Shown here: piece after piece, positions 1-9,467 of the stretch
Layout: each line of letters starts with the position of its first letter
Numbering within the stretch: the stretch's first letter is position 1
Assembly: GCF_000237925.1 (NCBI RefSeq)
Contig: NW_017386029.1
Span: 248,001 to 312,000 of the forward strand
Reading direction: 5' to 3'
Length of the DNA stretch: 64,000 nucleotides
Source of the DNA: Schistosoma mansoni
Taxonomy: Eukaryota; Platyhelminthes; Trematoda; Strigeidida; Schistosomatidae
The notes under the pieces: model-generated
Seen by the model: the letters and a program-made list of their open reading frames with translations, nothing else
The model's database searches: none
What the model was told of the DNA's origin: nothing
Position numbers and translations under genes: made by a program

Positions 1-87
1 AAAAGCAGTTATCTTTATTAGCAAGAAAGTTTTTATTAATTCGTTCATCTTTACAGTATCCTAGCTAATACAAACCTATGTTTAACT

Positions 88-235
88 GAAAAGATCAGAA
101 GGGGTTTTGTGGAGATTTAAGTATTTTTCATAGTTGAAATCATGAGTCAATTGAAGCTAGAGCACCATGGAAAACCTGGAAGCACTGGACGGCTGTTTCG
201 TCCTGGCATGGGACTCCTCAGCAGTGAGCATCTGG
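88..235 (-). mobile_element. Smalpha-like hammerhead SINE, 5'-truncated
   Basis: This is a reverse-strand copy of the repeat also seen at 3.1, 31.8 and 58.7 kb. Its 3' end, ending in a CCCCTTCTGAT block, lies at about 88. It keeps the 3' body and the ribozyme module but lacks the tRNA-like head with the A and B boxes. Schistosome Smalpha SINEs are known tRNA-derived Pol III repeats with a hammerhead. I assign the family from the shared layout and have not compared it with a library. Confidence 0.8.
182..229 (-). ncRNA. hammerhead ribozyme with intact core (SINE-borne)
   Basis: Read on the minus strand: a CACTG arm, then CTGAGGA (fits CUGANGA), stem II GTCC/GGAC, then GAAAC, a very short stem III, the cleavage triplet GTC at 190-188, and the closing CAGTGC arm at 187-182. 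Stem I has 5 pairs (CACTG/CAGTG). All invariant hammerhead positions are present, so this is the best preserved of the modules in the window. Activity is inferred; hammerheads with minimal stem III, as in Smalpha, are known to be weak as monomers. Confidence 0.8.
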
Positions 236-390
236 AAAGAGACAATAACTGAACACGACCCATTTTTCTATAACATGAGATTTATGAAGTGATCGTATTA
301 AGAGAAATTGAGTTATCACTTCATGTTTGTAATCGTCATGTTCTAATTGAGTTGAATTACAATGTGAAAATAAAAAAAAACAATCAACCA

Positions 391-571
391 GTGACCTTGA
401 GAATGTCCACCTACATACTACGGTTAAATGAAGGGGTTATAAACCAGTGTGATGAATTAGGATTAATATTTACAGTTCATAGTTAGGGTTAAGAATTGGA
501 TATAGGGTTTTCATCATGAACTGACATCAGCTATAATGCCAAAACTCTATTTAGCCAAATGCATGAATTCG
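391..571 (-). repeat. dispersed repeat containing a telomere-like motif
   Basis: The reverse complement of this block aligns along its length with 42,361-42,541, including GGCTAAATAG, GCTGATGTCAGTTC, AACCCTAAC and GGTGGACA blocks in the same order. I do not recognise the family. It carries TTAACCCTAAC, which looks like interstitial telomere sequence but is present only once. Confidence 0.6.
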
Positions 572-1093
572 TCCATAAATTATAGTCGCACGGCATTTTT
601 CAAAAAAACTTATACAATATAATCGTTTTAATAGTGATAATAATCCTTTTCGTTCACAGAGACATCTTCTCTATAAAAACACTGGTTCCTATGATTCTCT
701 AGCTAAGTAAACTTTCCATCATTTAAAATAATTAAGTTTGATTTAATGTCTAAACGTAAAGTATTATGAGCCATTAAAATTTCTTAAAGTGTAATATTCA
801 TGTTAATCTGTAGTTAGCAGACATATCAATATAGATCTAATTCATTAGTCCATAAAGAAGAAGCAAATTAATTCAAAGATCAGAGAGATCAACTGAATAA
901 GACAACAAATGGGCATATAAAAACAAAGACAACTAGGAAAGATTATTAAAAATTTACTTATTTAGTACTCATGAAATGATATTTTAAAGAAAAACCTCAT
1001 TTGAAGTGTTTGTTGAGGTTGTCTTCAACAATAATGAAAGTTTGATAAATAGTCATTTCAGTAACATTAATAAAGATTATATAAATAAAGCCT
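572..1093. other. AT-rich sequence, no gene seen
   Basis: There is no coding signal beyond chance short frames, and no repeat that I recognise. Confidence 0.6.
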
Positions 1094-1345
1094 TACTTAC
1101 GTACTTACGCCTGTTACTCCCAATGGAGCATAGGCCGCCGACCAGCATTCTCCAACCCACTCTGTACTACGCCTTCTTTTCTAGTACTACCTAACTTTTG
1201 TTCATTCTTCTCATGTCTGTCTCCATTTCTCGGCGTAATGTCTTCTTTGATCTTCCTCTTTTCTTTTAGCCTTCAGGATTCCATATGAATGCTTGCCATG
1301 TGACACAGTTGGGTGATTTCCTCAATGTGTGTCCTATAAAACTTC
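1094..1345 (-). mobile_element. RTE (SR2-like) LINE, 3'-end fragment
   Basis: The reverse complement reads from a part matching 6,735-6,770 of the full-length RTE through to its 3' end, which lies at the left with the GTAAGTAAG-type tail. It is strongly 5'-truncated, as is usual for LINEs. Flanking target duplications are unclear. Confidence 0.8.
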
Positions 1346-1924
1346 ACATTGAGCCAGTACAAAACCAGTACATAAATAGGATCAAAAACTAAACTCTTTT
1401 TCTTAAATTTCATTATGGACCTGTTTTTTTTGTTTTCGAATGATACTTCTAAGCTGAATAGAACTAATCTAACTCAAATAGACCTAACTACAACTGTATC
1501 ACTCTGATCATTCCTATTGAAAGTCAATGTTAAATTAATAAATCACAACTATATAAATATACAAAACAATAAAAAAAAAATACATTTCTTAAATTTTTCA
1601 ATATGAACTTACAGTAAACCGGTTCCTGTATCTTTTCTTTTTTGTCGTTTGTTTTTGCCTTTCTCTTCTCTCTATTTATTTCCTTTTTTTATAGTTATCT
1701 ATCCTCTGTTCTATTAATGTTATTATCATTGTTGAAAACTAAATAATTATCCACACTTTGTATATATAGAAATTAGATTTAAGCTTGTATACTGTATATG
1801 TAAGTTTAAACCTGATAGATACGTATAAATATACCTATTTATATGTTCTCAAATGTGTTTGATCAAAACCAACTATAAATTAGCATAAACCATCTACCTA
1901 TCTATCCATCTATCTATCTAACTA

Positions 1925-1956
<32 letters not shown>

Positions 1957-3098
1957 GGTATATATAAACATACATATGGAATGCATTAAATTATTCAGCA
2001 TTTTTTTAAATCTTTTTCTTCTCTCTCTCCCTCTTTCTCCCTTAGTTTCTCCTTTCCATCTTTTTTTTTCCCAAAATTTTTCTCTCACGTTTTTTTCTTC
2101 TATTTTGTAAATAGAATAGAAAAAGAAGCATTTCATGAAGAAGAAGGAGAAAAAAAAAGATTATCAATCTTGAAAAGCAAAAGAAATAGAGAAAATTGAA
2201 GGTTAAGTAAAAACTATCTATTGTGTAGACGATGACAACATTGATTAAGTAGAAGTATCGTTTATGCATTTTTTTTTACGGTTTCAACTTTGAAAATTAA
2301 CCGATTGGTTAGAAGGCTAATTTTCTTTAATTCATATATATGTATATATGAATTGTTGCCATGTCTGTTGTTCTATCCCTTTTATTTGAGAATAAAATTG
2401 AAGTTCCAAATGCTTATGTGCTCATTTAAGTGTTGAATTATGAGTAGTTTCTTGCCTGTCTATCTATCGATCTTAAACAATAGAAAATAACAGTGATAAT
2501 AAACCAGAAAAAGAATATATATTTGCCTATTCATATAGATATGCATAAACAGACACACACACACACACAAGGATACATAAATATATACACTATTATTTAC
2601 GAACTCTTTAGTTATGCAAATTCTTTTCTTTTTTGAAAAAAAAAGTTGTATTTCTCATTCTCTTTTATTTATTCATTTGTTTATTTATTAGTTGATTGGT
2701 TCATTTTCTCTTTTTCCCCCTCCCTTAGTCGTACCCTCTCTCTCTCTCTGTCTCGGTACCTCCTAATATGCAAGTAAAATGAGCTTCAATAATTTGAAAA
2801 ATTATATAAACAGCTAAAGAAGAGATTGGTATTATAATCATTATTATTTTCATATATATATATTTATGTATGTATCCATAAATCTGTATAGAAATTTCTA
2901 ATAACTATGATAACAACAATTAACCATGGGGGAGGGGGTTAAAAAATGAAATTATTTAATAAATCATAATTTTTTAAAATTAATTATTTAGAAAGTTCTT
3001 ATCCAAATATTGAATAAAATTTAATACTTCCTGTTTTTAGTGGAAGCTTTTTATATTAGTATGCACTATATAGATATACAAAAGTAAACACAATGGAA
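1346..3098. other. AT-rich intergenic sequence with microsatellites
   Basis: It contains a (TA)n tract at about 1,926-1,957, an (AC)n tract at about 2,551-2,568, pyrimidine-rich stretches at 1,990-2,120 and poly-A runs. The minus-strand frames here are lysine/phenylalanine-rich low-complexity translations and are not taken as genes. Confidence 0.6.
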
Positions 3099-3342
3099 GA
3101 TGGTCGCGCGATTTCATGGATTGGTTGAGGTTAGACATCAACACTGTTGGATGCCGGCTCAGTGGTCTATCGGTTAAGTGCTCTGGCGCCAGACTGGTAG
3201 GTCATGAATTTGAATCTCGTGAGGCGGGATCGTGGATGCGCACTGCTAAGGAGTTCCACAATAGGACGAAACGGCTGTCCAGTGCTTCCAGGTTTTCTCT
3301 GGTGGTATAGCTTCAATTGACTCATGATCTCAACTATATAAA
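3099..3342 (+). mobile_element. Smalpha-like SINE with decayed hammerhead
   Basis: The tRNA-like head has an A-box-like GGCTCAGTGGT and a degenerate B box, TTTGAATCTC (GGTTCGAATCTC in the 58.8-kb copy). It is followed by the ribozyme module at 3,240-3,285. Stem I (GCACTG/CAGTGC) is perfect and the GTC triplet is present at 3,277-3,279. The core reads CTAAGGA, with the invariant G5 changed to A, so cleavage is unlikely. The SINE body continues to a CAATTGACTCATG block. Confidence 0.8.
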
Positions 3343-3764
3343 ACACATTTTGTTATTGTGTGCTTACAATCATTTTGGTGAAAATACATTTCTTACTTTC
3401 ATTACATCAATCTTTATTAATTATACTTCTATTTTGATATTAATCATTTAAATGATTTAATATGGACTTTTGTGTTTTTGTCCAAGTTAAATGTATGTAT
3501 ACATACATGCATACGTATATATATATCTTAATAATGGTAGTAATAATAATAATGACAATGATATTAATAATAGATAAGTGGATCTCCGCCCATTTATTGA
3601 CCTTCATCTTCCTCTTTCCCCCCTTACTATTATTATACGATAGTAATGGTAGTAGTACTATTAGTTTTCGAGAATTTATCTTCCTATGCCCTTACTGAGG
3701 CATCAAATATTGATACTAGTGAGCTTGACACGAATTTTGGGATGATTTCATTTTAAAAATGACT
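3343..3764. other. AT-rich spacer, no gene seen
   Basis: It contains short ATA/ATG simple tracts. The 78-codon frame here is low-complexity and rich in I, M and Y, with no family resemblance. Confidence 0.5.
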
Positions 3765-3778
3765 AGATTGAAACTATA

Positions 3779-6700
3779 ACTCCGCCTGTAGCTCCTCCAG
3801 GGGCTACTGCCGGTCCCAAGCCTGGGTAAAGGAGGAGGGTTGGGCATGGGGTTAGCGACCCCATCCCATAGAAAACCAACTCGCTAAAAAAACGCTAGCC
3901 AGAAAAAATCATTCAAACCATTTAAACTCTGCCCTGGGAGTAGAAGGAAAAATGACGTCTCATGATGAAAGCCGAGTTCCTTCGGAAGTCATGAGGCCGA
4001 TGCACCTTCTTACAACCAGAGCGACAATTTTTATAGGTACATGGAATGTCCGGACAATGTGGGAGACCGGCAGAGTCTCCCAAATTTCTGCGGAAATGAG
4101 GAAATACAACCTGGAAGTGCTTGGAATCAGTGAAACACATTGGACGCAGGTTGGACAACAACGACTGTCTTCACGGGAACTTCTGTTATACTCCGGTCAT
4201 GAAGAAGAAAATGCCCCACATACACAAGGAGTGGCACTGATGCTGTCTAGAAAAGCACAAAATGCACTTATAGGATGGGAATCTCATGGACCGAGGATCA
4301 TCAAAGCCTCCTTCAAAACAAAGAGAGAGGGAATTACAATGAACATCATCCAATGCTATGCGCCGACCAACGACTACGATGAAGACGCTAAAGACCAATT
4401 CTACGATAGGCTGCAGTCAATCTTCGAGAAGTGCCCAACCAAGGACCTGACCATTCTAATGGGAGATTTCAATGCCAAGGTTGGAATGGACAACACTGGA
4501 TACGAAGACGTCATGGGACAACATGGACTGGGAGGAAGGAACGAAAACGGTGAGAGATTTGCAAACCTATGTGCCTTCAATAAACTGGTCATAGGTGGCA
4601 CCATATTCCCACACAAAAACATACACAAAGCCACTTGGATTTCACCGGATCACACTACACAAAATCAAATCGACCATATCTGCATCAACAAAAAGTTCAG
4701 GAGGACGATGGAGGATGTGAGAACCAGAAGAGGAGCTGATATAGCATCCGATCACCATTTGCTGGTCGCCAAGATGAAACTAAAACTCAAGAAGCACTGG
4801 ACAATGGCGCGGACAACATCACAAAAGTTTGACACGGCCTTTCTTCGAGATGCTGACAAACTCAACGAATTTAACATAGCCCTCAGCAACAGGTTCGAGG
4901 CCTTTCATGACCTACTCAATGGAGAGGGAACCACCATAGAGAGCAGCTGGAAAGGTATCAAGGAGGCAATCGTTTCAACATGTCAGGAGGTTCTGGGCCA
5001 AAAGAAGCACCATCACAAGGAATGGATCACTGTTGGTACACTGGATAAAATTGAAGCAAGGAGGAACAAGAAGGTAGCAATCAATATCAGCCGAACAAGA
5101 GCAGAAAAAGCCAAGGCACAAGCCGAATACACAGAGGCAAACAAGCAAGTGAAGAGGAGCATCAGGACCGACAAACGTAAATATGTGGAAGATTTAGCGA
5201 TGACAGCGGAAAAGGCTGCAAGAGAGGGAAACATGAGACAACTGTATGATACAACAAAGAAACTTGCTGGAAATTACCGTCAACCAGAAAGACCAGTGAA
5301 AAACAAGGAAGGCAAAGTAATCAACGATATTGAAGAACAACGAAACAGGTGGGTAGAACACTTCAAGGAACTCTTGAATCGACCAGCTCCACTGAACCCG
5401 CCCAACATCGAAGCAGCACCCACAGACCTCCCAATCGATATTGGCCCACCAACAATTGAAGAGATCAGCATGGCCATTAGACAAATCAAGAGTGGCAAAG
5501 CAGCGGGACCAGACAACATCCCGGCAGAGGCACTGAAAGCAAATGTAACAACAACTGCCAAGATACTCCACATCCTCTTCAGTAAGATTTGGGACGAAGA
5601 ACATGTACCAACAGACTGGAAAGAAGGACTTCTCATCAAGATACCAAAGAAAGGCGATCTGAGCAAGTGCGACAACTACAGGGGCATCACTCTCCTCTCA
5701 ATACCAGGAAAAGTCTTCAACAGAGTATTGTTAAACAGGATGAAGGATTCCGTGGACGCTCAACTTCGAGATCAACAAGCTGGATTTCGTAAGGATAGAT
5801 CGTGCACAGATCAAATCGCAACTCTACGTATCATTGTGGAACAATCAATCGAATGGAATTCATCACTCTACATCAACTTCATCGACTACGAGAAGGCATT
5901 TGATAGTGTGGACAGGACGACACTATGGAAGCTTCTTCGACACTACGGCGTGCCTGAGAAGATAGTCAACATCATACGGAACTCCTATGATGGACTAAAC
6001 TGCCAAATCGTCCACGGAGGACAACTCACCGACTCGTTCGAGGTAAAGACCGGTGTTAGGCAAGGTTGCCTACTCTCACCCTTTCTCTTTCTCCTGGTGA
6101 TCGACTGGATTATGAAGACGTCAACATCTGGAGGAATGCACGGGATACAGTGAACAGGCAGGATGCAGCTTGACGATTTAGACTTCGCGGATGATCTGGC
6201 TCTTCTATCACAAACGCAACAACAAATGCAGGAGAAAACGACCAGTGTAGCAGCAGCCTCAGCAGCAGTAGGTCTCAATATAAACAAAGGGAAAAGCAAG
6301 ACTCTCCGATACAATACAATATGCACCAATCCAATTACACTTGACGGAGAAGCTTTGGAGGATGTGGAAATCTTTACATATCTGGGCAGCATCATTGATG
6401 AACACGGTGGATCAGATGCAGATGTGAGGGCGCGGATCGGCAAAGCAAGAGCAGCATACCTACAGCTGAAAAACATCTGGAGCTCAAAGCAATTGTCAAC
6501 CAACACCAAGGTTAGAATTTTCAATACAAATGTCAAGACAGTTCTTCTGTATGGGGCAGAGACGTGGAGAACTACGAAAGCCATTATCCATAAGATACAA
6601 GTGTTTATTAACAGCTGTCTACGCAAGATACTTCGGATCCGATGGCCAGACACTATCAGCAACAAGTTACTGTGGGAGAGAACAAACCAGATTCCAGCGG

Positions 6701-6982
6701 AGGAAGAAATCAGGAAGAAGCGCTGGAAGTGGATTGGGCACACTTTGAGGAAATCACCCAATTGTGTCACAAGACAAGCCCTCACATGGAATCCTGAAGG
6801 TCAAAGGAGAAGAGGAAGACCAAAGAACACATTAGGCCGAGAAATAGAGACAGACATGAGAAGAATGAACAAGAACTGGAAAGAACTAGAAAAGAAGGTC
6901 CAGGACAGAGTGGGTTGGAGAATGCTGGTCGGCGGCCTATGCTCCATTGGGAGTAACAGGCGTAAGTAAAAGTAAGTAAGTA
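3779..6982 (+). mobile_element. full-length RTE-clade LINE (SR2-like), copy A
   Basis: The element starts at ACTCCGCCTG, carries a short 5' UTR and one long endonuclease/reverse-transcriptase frame, and ends in a GTAAGTAAG-type tail. It is bracketed by a perfect 14-bp target-site duplication, AGATTGAAACTATA, at 3,765-3,778 and 6,983-6,996, which fixes both ends and shows it inserted as one unit of about 3.2 kb. Other copies of the family lie at 1.1, 8.4, 9.4, 10.2, 52.4 and 63.2-64 kb, with a diverged subfamily at 10.4 and 36.5 kb. The preserved duplication and nearly open frame make it one of the younger insertions here. Confidence 0.92.
3952..6969 (+). CDS. RTE endonuclease-reverse transcriptase, one in-frame stop
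   Basis: This single frame of 1,006 codons would encode the LINE polyprotein that nicks target DNA and reverse-transcribes its own RNA. The N-terminal half is an APE-type endonuclease: GTWNVRTMW at residues 29-37, [15 protein letters not shown] near 171 and the catalytic SDHH at 266-269. The RT half has [47 protein letters not shown] from about 643, [13 protein letters not shown] and FADD at 745-748. A TGA at 6,151-6,153 interrupts it just before FADD; the copy at 54.4 kb has TGG (Trp) there, so this is one nonsense change. The start is the first ATG of the conserved MTSHDESR block. As it stands, the product would lack the FADD catalytic aspartates, so this copy is probably inactive. Confidence 0.92.
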
Positions 6983-7188
6983 AGATTGAAACTATAGGAA
7001 AAATGAAGAATTTCTGAGACTAATCAGTTATAATAAAATTATCAAACCATCATGTAGTGTTTAGAGAGGATAAAAAGAAAGTCTGTCAACACGTTGTTTT
7101 TTTCACCGATTATTGTCATTATTGTTGTCGTTGCAATTGCTGTTATCACTTTCTTCTTACTAACCATTATGATTTATTATAAGTAAAA

Positions 7189-7385
7189 ATGGGTGGTGGC
7201 TAGCAGTGGAATTCACGACGCGCGTTTCATCCTACTCGGTACTCGTCAGCTGGATGTACCTGAGTCCCAGAGTTGATGTTCAGTCTGGGACTAGAACCCA
7301 GTACCGCTCACTTCAAATGCCATCGAGTTATCCACTTAGCTATTGAATCCTGATATCCACTCGCTTGTGCAATGGGGTGAAGTTT
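7189..7385 (-). mobile_element. tRNA-derived SINE, second subfamily, with hammerhead
   Basis: It is a reverse-strand relative of 8,602-8,802, sharing GGTTCTAGTC (B-box-like), GTACATCCAG, GAAACGCGCGTC and TTCCACTGCTAGCCA in order. With the 8.6-kb copy it forms an inverted pair separated by about 1.2 kb. No clear target duplication is visible. Confidence 0.75.
7211..7255 (-). ncRNA. hammerhead ribozyme, weakened stems
   Basis: On the minus strand, ATCCAG precedes CTGACGA (fits CUGANGA), followed by a stem II with one mismatch, GAAAC, a 2-3 bp stem III and GTC. Stem I (ATCCAG with GTGAAT) has two mismatches. The core is intact but the helices are poor. Confidence 0.65.
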
Positions 7386-7885
7386 AAATTATTATTATTA
7401 TTATTATTAATGGCTTTATTCAATATTATAATCTGGTACAATATAGAATTCTTAGCACGAGTTATTTCAACAAGTTTTTTACCAAAAAAAAACAACAAAA
7501 AACAAACAAACAAAACAGAAAAGGAATGAAAAAGGTTTAAGAAAAACTGAGTTTATACAAATCATCAAATTTGAAACATGCTTAAGAAAACAGGTTATTT
7601 ACTAGGTCAACTCTAACAGCCTGTTCGTCACAATGTAAATTTGTTAGGTAAGGTATTACAGAACTTTTATAGATTTGCTTGCGTGCATGGATTTTAATGT
7701 ATTTACATCTCGTTCTACCAGAAGATATACAAGGAGAAAGATATAAATGAAGTGGATGGTTAGTATTCACTTGGTATTGTTTGTTTGAATCTTCCCATTT
7801 ACGTTTAGGAATGCAATTGCTCAGTCTCCTATTGGCTGATGTGGATACAGTGAGGATTGTCTCGATATTACCCTAAGTCATAAGC
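7386..7885 (-). mobile_element. LINE 3'-terminal fragment (CR1/Jockey-like)
   Basis: The minus strand holds the C-terminal end of a LINE polyprotein (about 7,873 down to 7,582; residues such as RRLSNCIPKRKWED and YLSPCISSGRTRC), then a 3' UTR and an (AAT)n tail at 7,389-7,408. Everything upstream is missing. The family is guessed from the tail and layout only. Confidence 0.55.
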
Positions 7886-8348
7886 ATTATAAGCAAGAAT
7901 GGTTAGTTGATTTATACTTGGTAAACAATCAGGTATCGTTACATTCTCTCAGCTATATTGTTTAATCATGAAGCATTCATTGCTTTCCTGAAATTGTCAT
8001 CAAAATAAACTTCAGAAATATACTGAATTATTAGAATTAATTTATAGATGAGTAATAATTTGTTTCATCAGTTTTTGCATTGACTGGTTCTTCCCATATT
8101 AATAAATCAAATAGTTAGCTACTTATCGACAAATTTTAGTAGTCCATCTCTTTTTTCTCAAATTTCCACTATGTTACCGAAGAGAAAACAGTGGAAACTT
8201 TAAAATTCTCTTAGGAATCTTCTTACTGACCTAGGAACTATTTTCTATTCACCAGTTGGATAAAGTACATTATCAACACAATTCTGTTCAGATTACTATC
8301 TATATATTTCTATGTACATTTCACTATTGTTTCTAATTTATTTGTACT
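7886..8348. other. spacer, nothing recognised
   Basis: No coding or repeat signal that I can name. Confidence 0.5.
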
Positions 8349-8361
8349 ATTCAAAAATGTA

Positions 8362-8457
8362 ACTCCGCCTGTAACCCCTCTGTAGGCTACTACCGGTCTC
8401 AAGCCCGGATAAAGGAAGAGGGTTGGGCATGGGGTAACAGGAGTAAGTAAGTTAGTA
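8362..8457 (+). mobile_element. 96-bp RTE derivative: 5' end joined to 3' end
   Basis: The first 74 bp match the RTE 5' end (from ACTCCGCCTG to GGCATGGGGT), and the rest matches the extreme 3' end (TAACAGGNGTAAGTAAGT). About 3.1 kb of interior is absent. It is flanked by a 13-bp target duplication with one mismatch, ATTCAAAAATGTA at 8,349-8,361 and ATTCAAAATTGTA at 8,458-8,470. The interior was therefore lost before or during insertion rather than afterwards. Confidence 0.85.
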
Positions 8458-8601
8458 ATTCAAAATTGTATATCAACTGATCATAGTTTTAATGAATTCA
8501 TTGAAAAGTTGAAAATGTACAATTGAAAGTGTCGTTGTTTATAAGAAATTATATATTTTCTTCTTGACTATGATATTTTTTATAACCAACTTGATCACTT
8601 C

Positions 8602-8802
8602 ATCCCATTGCACAAGCAAGTGGCTATCAGGAAACAGTAGCTATGTGGACAACGTCATGGCGTTTGAAGCAAATGGTACTGGGTTCTAGTCTCAGAGTGA
8701 ACGTCAACTCTGAGATGCAGGTACATCCAGCTGACGAGTCTGAAATAGGATGAAACGCGCGTCTTGAATTCCACTGCTAGCCAATATCCATCTTTGCCTT
8801 CG
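8602..8802 (+). mobile_element. tRNA-derived SINE, second subfamily, with hammerhead
   Basis: A complete-looking 201-bp SINE bracketed by a perfect 13-bp target duplication, ACTTGATCACTTC (8,589-8,601 and 8,803-8,815). It carries a B-box-like GGTTCTAGTCTC at about 8,683 and the ribozyme module downstream. The 5' start matches the right end of the inverted copy at 7,189-7,385. Confidence 0.85.
8725..8769 (+). ncRNA. hammerhead ribozyme (SINE-borne)
   Basis: ATCCAG (8,725-8,730), CTGACGA (8,731-8,737), a stem II with wobble pairs closing on GGAT, GAAAC (8,752-8,756), a minimal stem III and GTC (8,761-8,763), followed by TTGAAT. The core is intact; stem I has five of six pairs including one wobble. 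Cleavage would fall after 8,763. Confidence 0.75.
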
Positions 8803-8815
8803 ACTTGATCACTTC

Positions 8816-9325
8816 CTATTGACATAATGACTCTTTAAAAACCGTATCTATATACCGACTCAAGTCACATATCAATTATATTTTGTACTTTTAAACCGAA
8901 AATGATATTTTATATTTGTTGAACAAGTCATTCCATTCATAAATCAATATAGATATATAATTTTAATGTTTAGAGTGATGGGTATCATGTTTAAATCTCA
9001 ATGAAATTATTAACCTCAGTATACATATATACTTAACTGATGAGTTTCGAATTCAACAAAACTCAAACCCTAGAATTGATTGTTATCTTCTAGTTCGAAA
9101 TTTTCTTTAAGTCATAGTTACTAGATAATACAATAATAACAACCAAATTGTAAGCGATTGAACTGAATGAATTAACGGAAAAAAAGATATTTCATCAGTT
9201 TTTTTTGTAGTAGTATATGATTTCTGCTTATCAGGTTATATGATTTTGGCATCTAGTTAGAAGAATGCTTTTGTTTTGTATTATTCCAATCATATAAGAA
9301 TTTACTATACAAGTTTGTTAGTATT
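8816..9325. other. AT-rich spacer, no gene seen
   Basis: No recognised coding region or repeat. Confidence 0.5.
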
Positions 9326-9467
9326 CATCGTGAAGGATTATTTTCTGGTTAGCGTTTTTTTTAGCAAGTTAGTTTCTACGGGATGGGGTTGCTAACTCCA
9401 TACCCAACCCTCCTCCTTTACCCGGTCTTAGGACCGGCAGTAACTCTAGAAGAGCTACAGGCGGAGT
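9326..9467 (-). mobile_element. RTE 5'-end-only fragment
   Basis: The reverse complement begins exactly at the RTE 5' terminus (ACTCCGCCTGTAGC) and follows the 5' UTR for about 140 bp, then leaves homology. LINE fragments normally keep the 3' end, so a 5'-only piece is unusual. Confidence 0.75.

Noticed and set aside
289-486. 65-codon plus-strand frame
   Set aside because: It overlaps the dispersed repeat that recurs at 42.4 kb, starts at a non-ATG codon and shows no protein family pattern.
1918-2269. Minus-strand frames of 72-75 codons
   Set aside because: Low-complexity translation of a purine/pyrimidine tract and (TA)n.
5194-5675. Minus-strand frames of 131-136 codons, and similar ones at 5,985-6,785 and 54,255-54,986
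   Set aside because: They are antisense shadows of the RTE polyprotein, with composition explained by the sense codons.
7386-7420. (ATT)n tract as a CRISPR-like or satellite array
   Set aside because: It is the short-unit tail of a minus-strand LINE 3' end.
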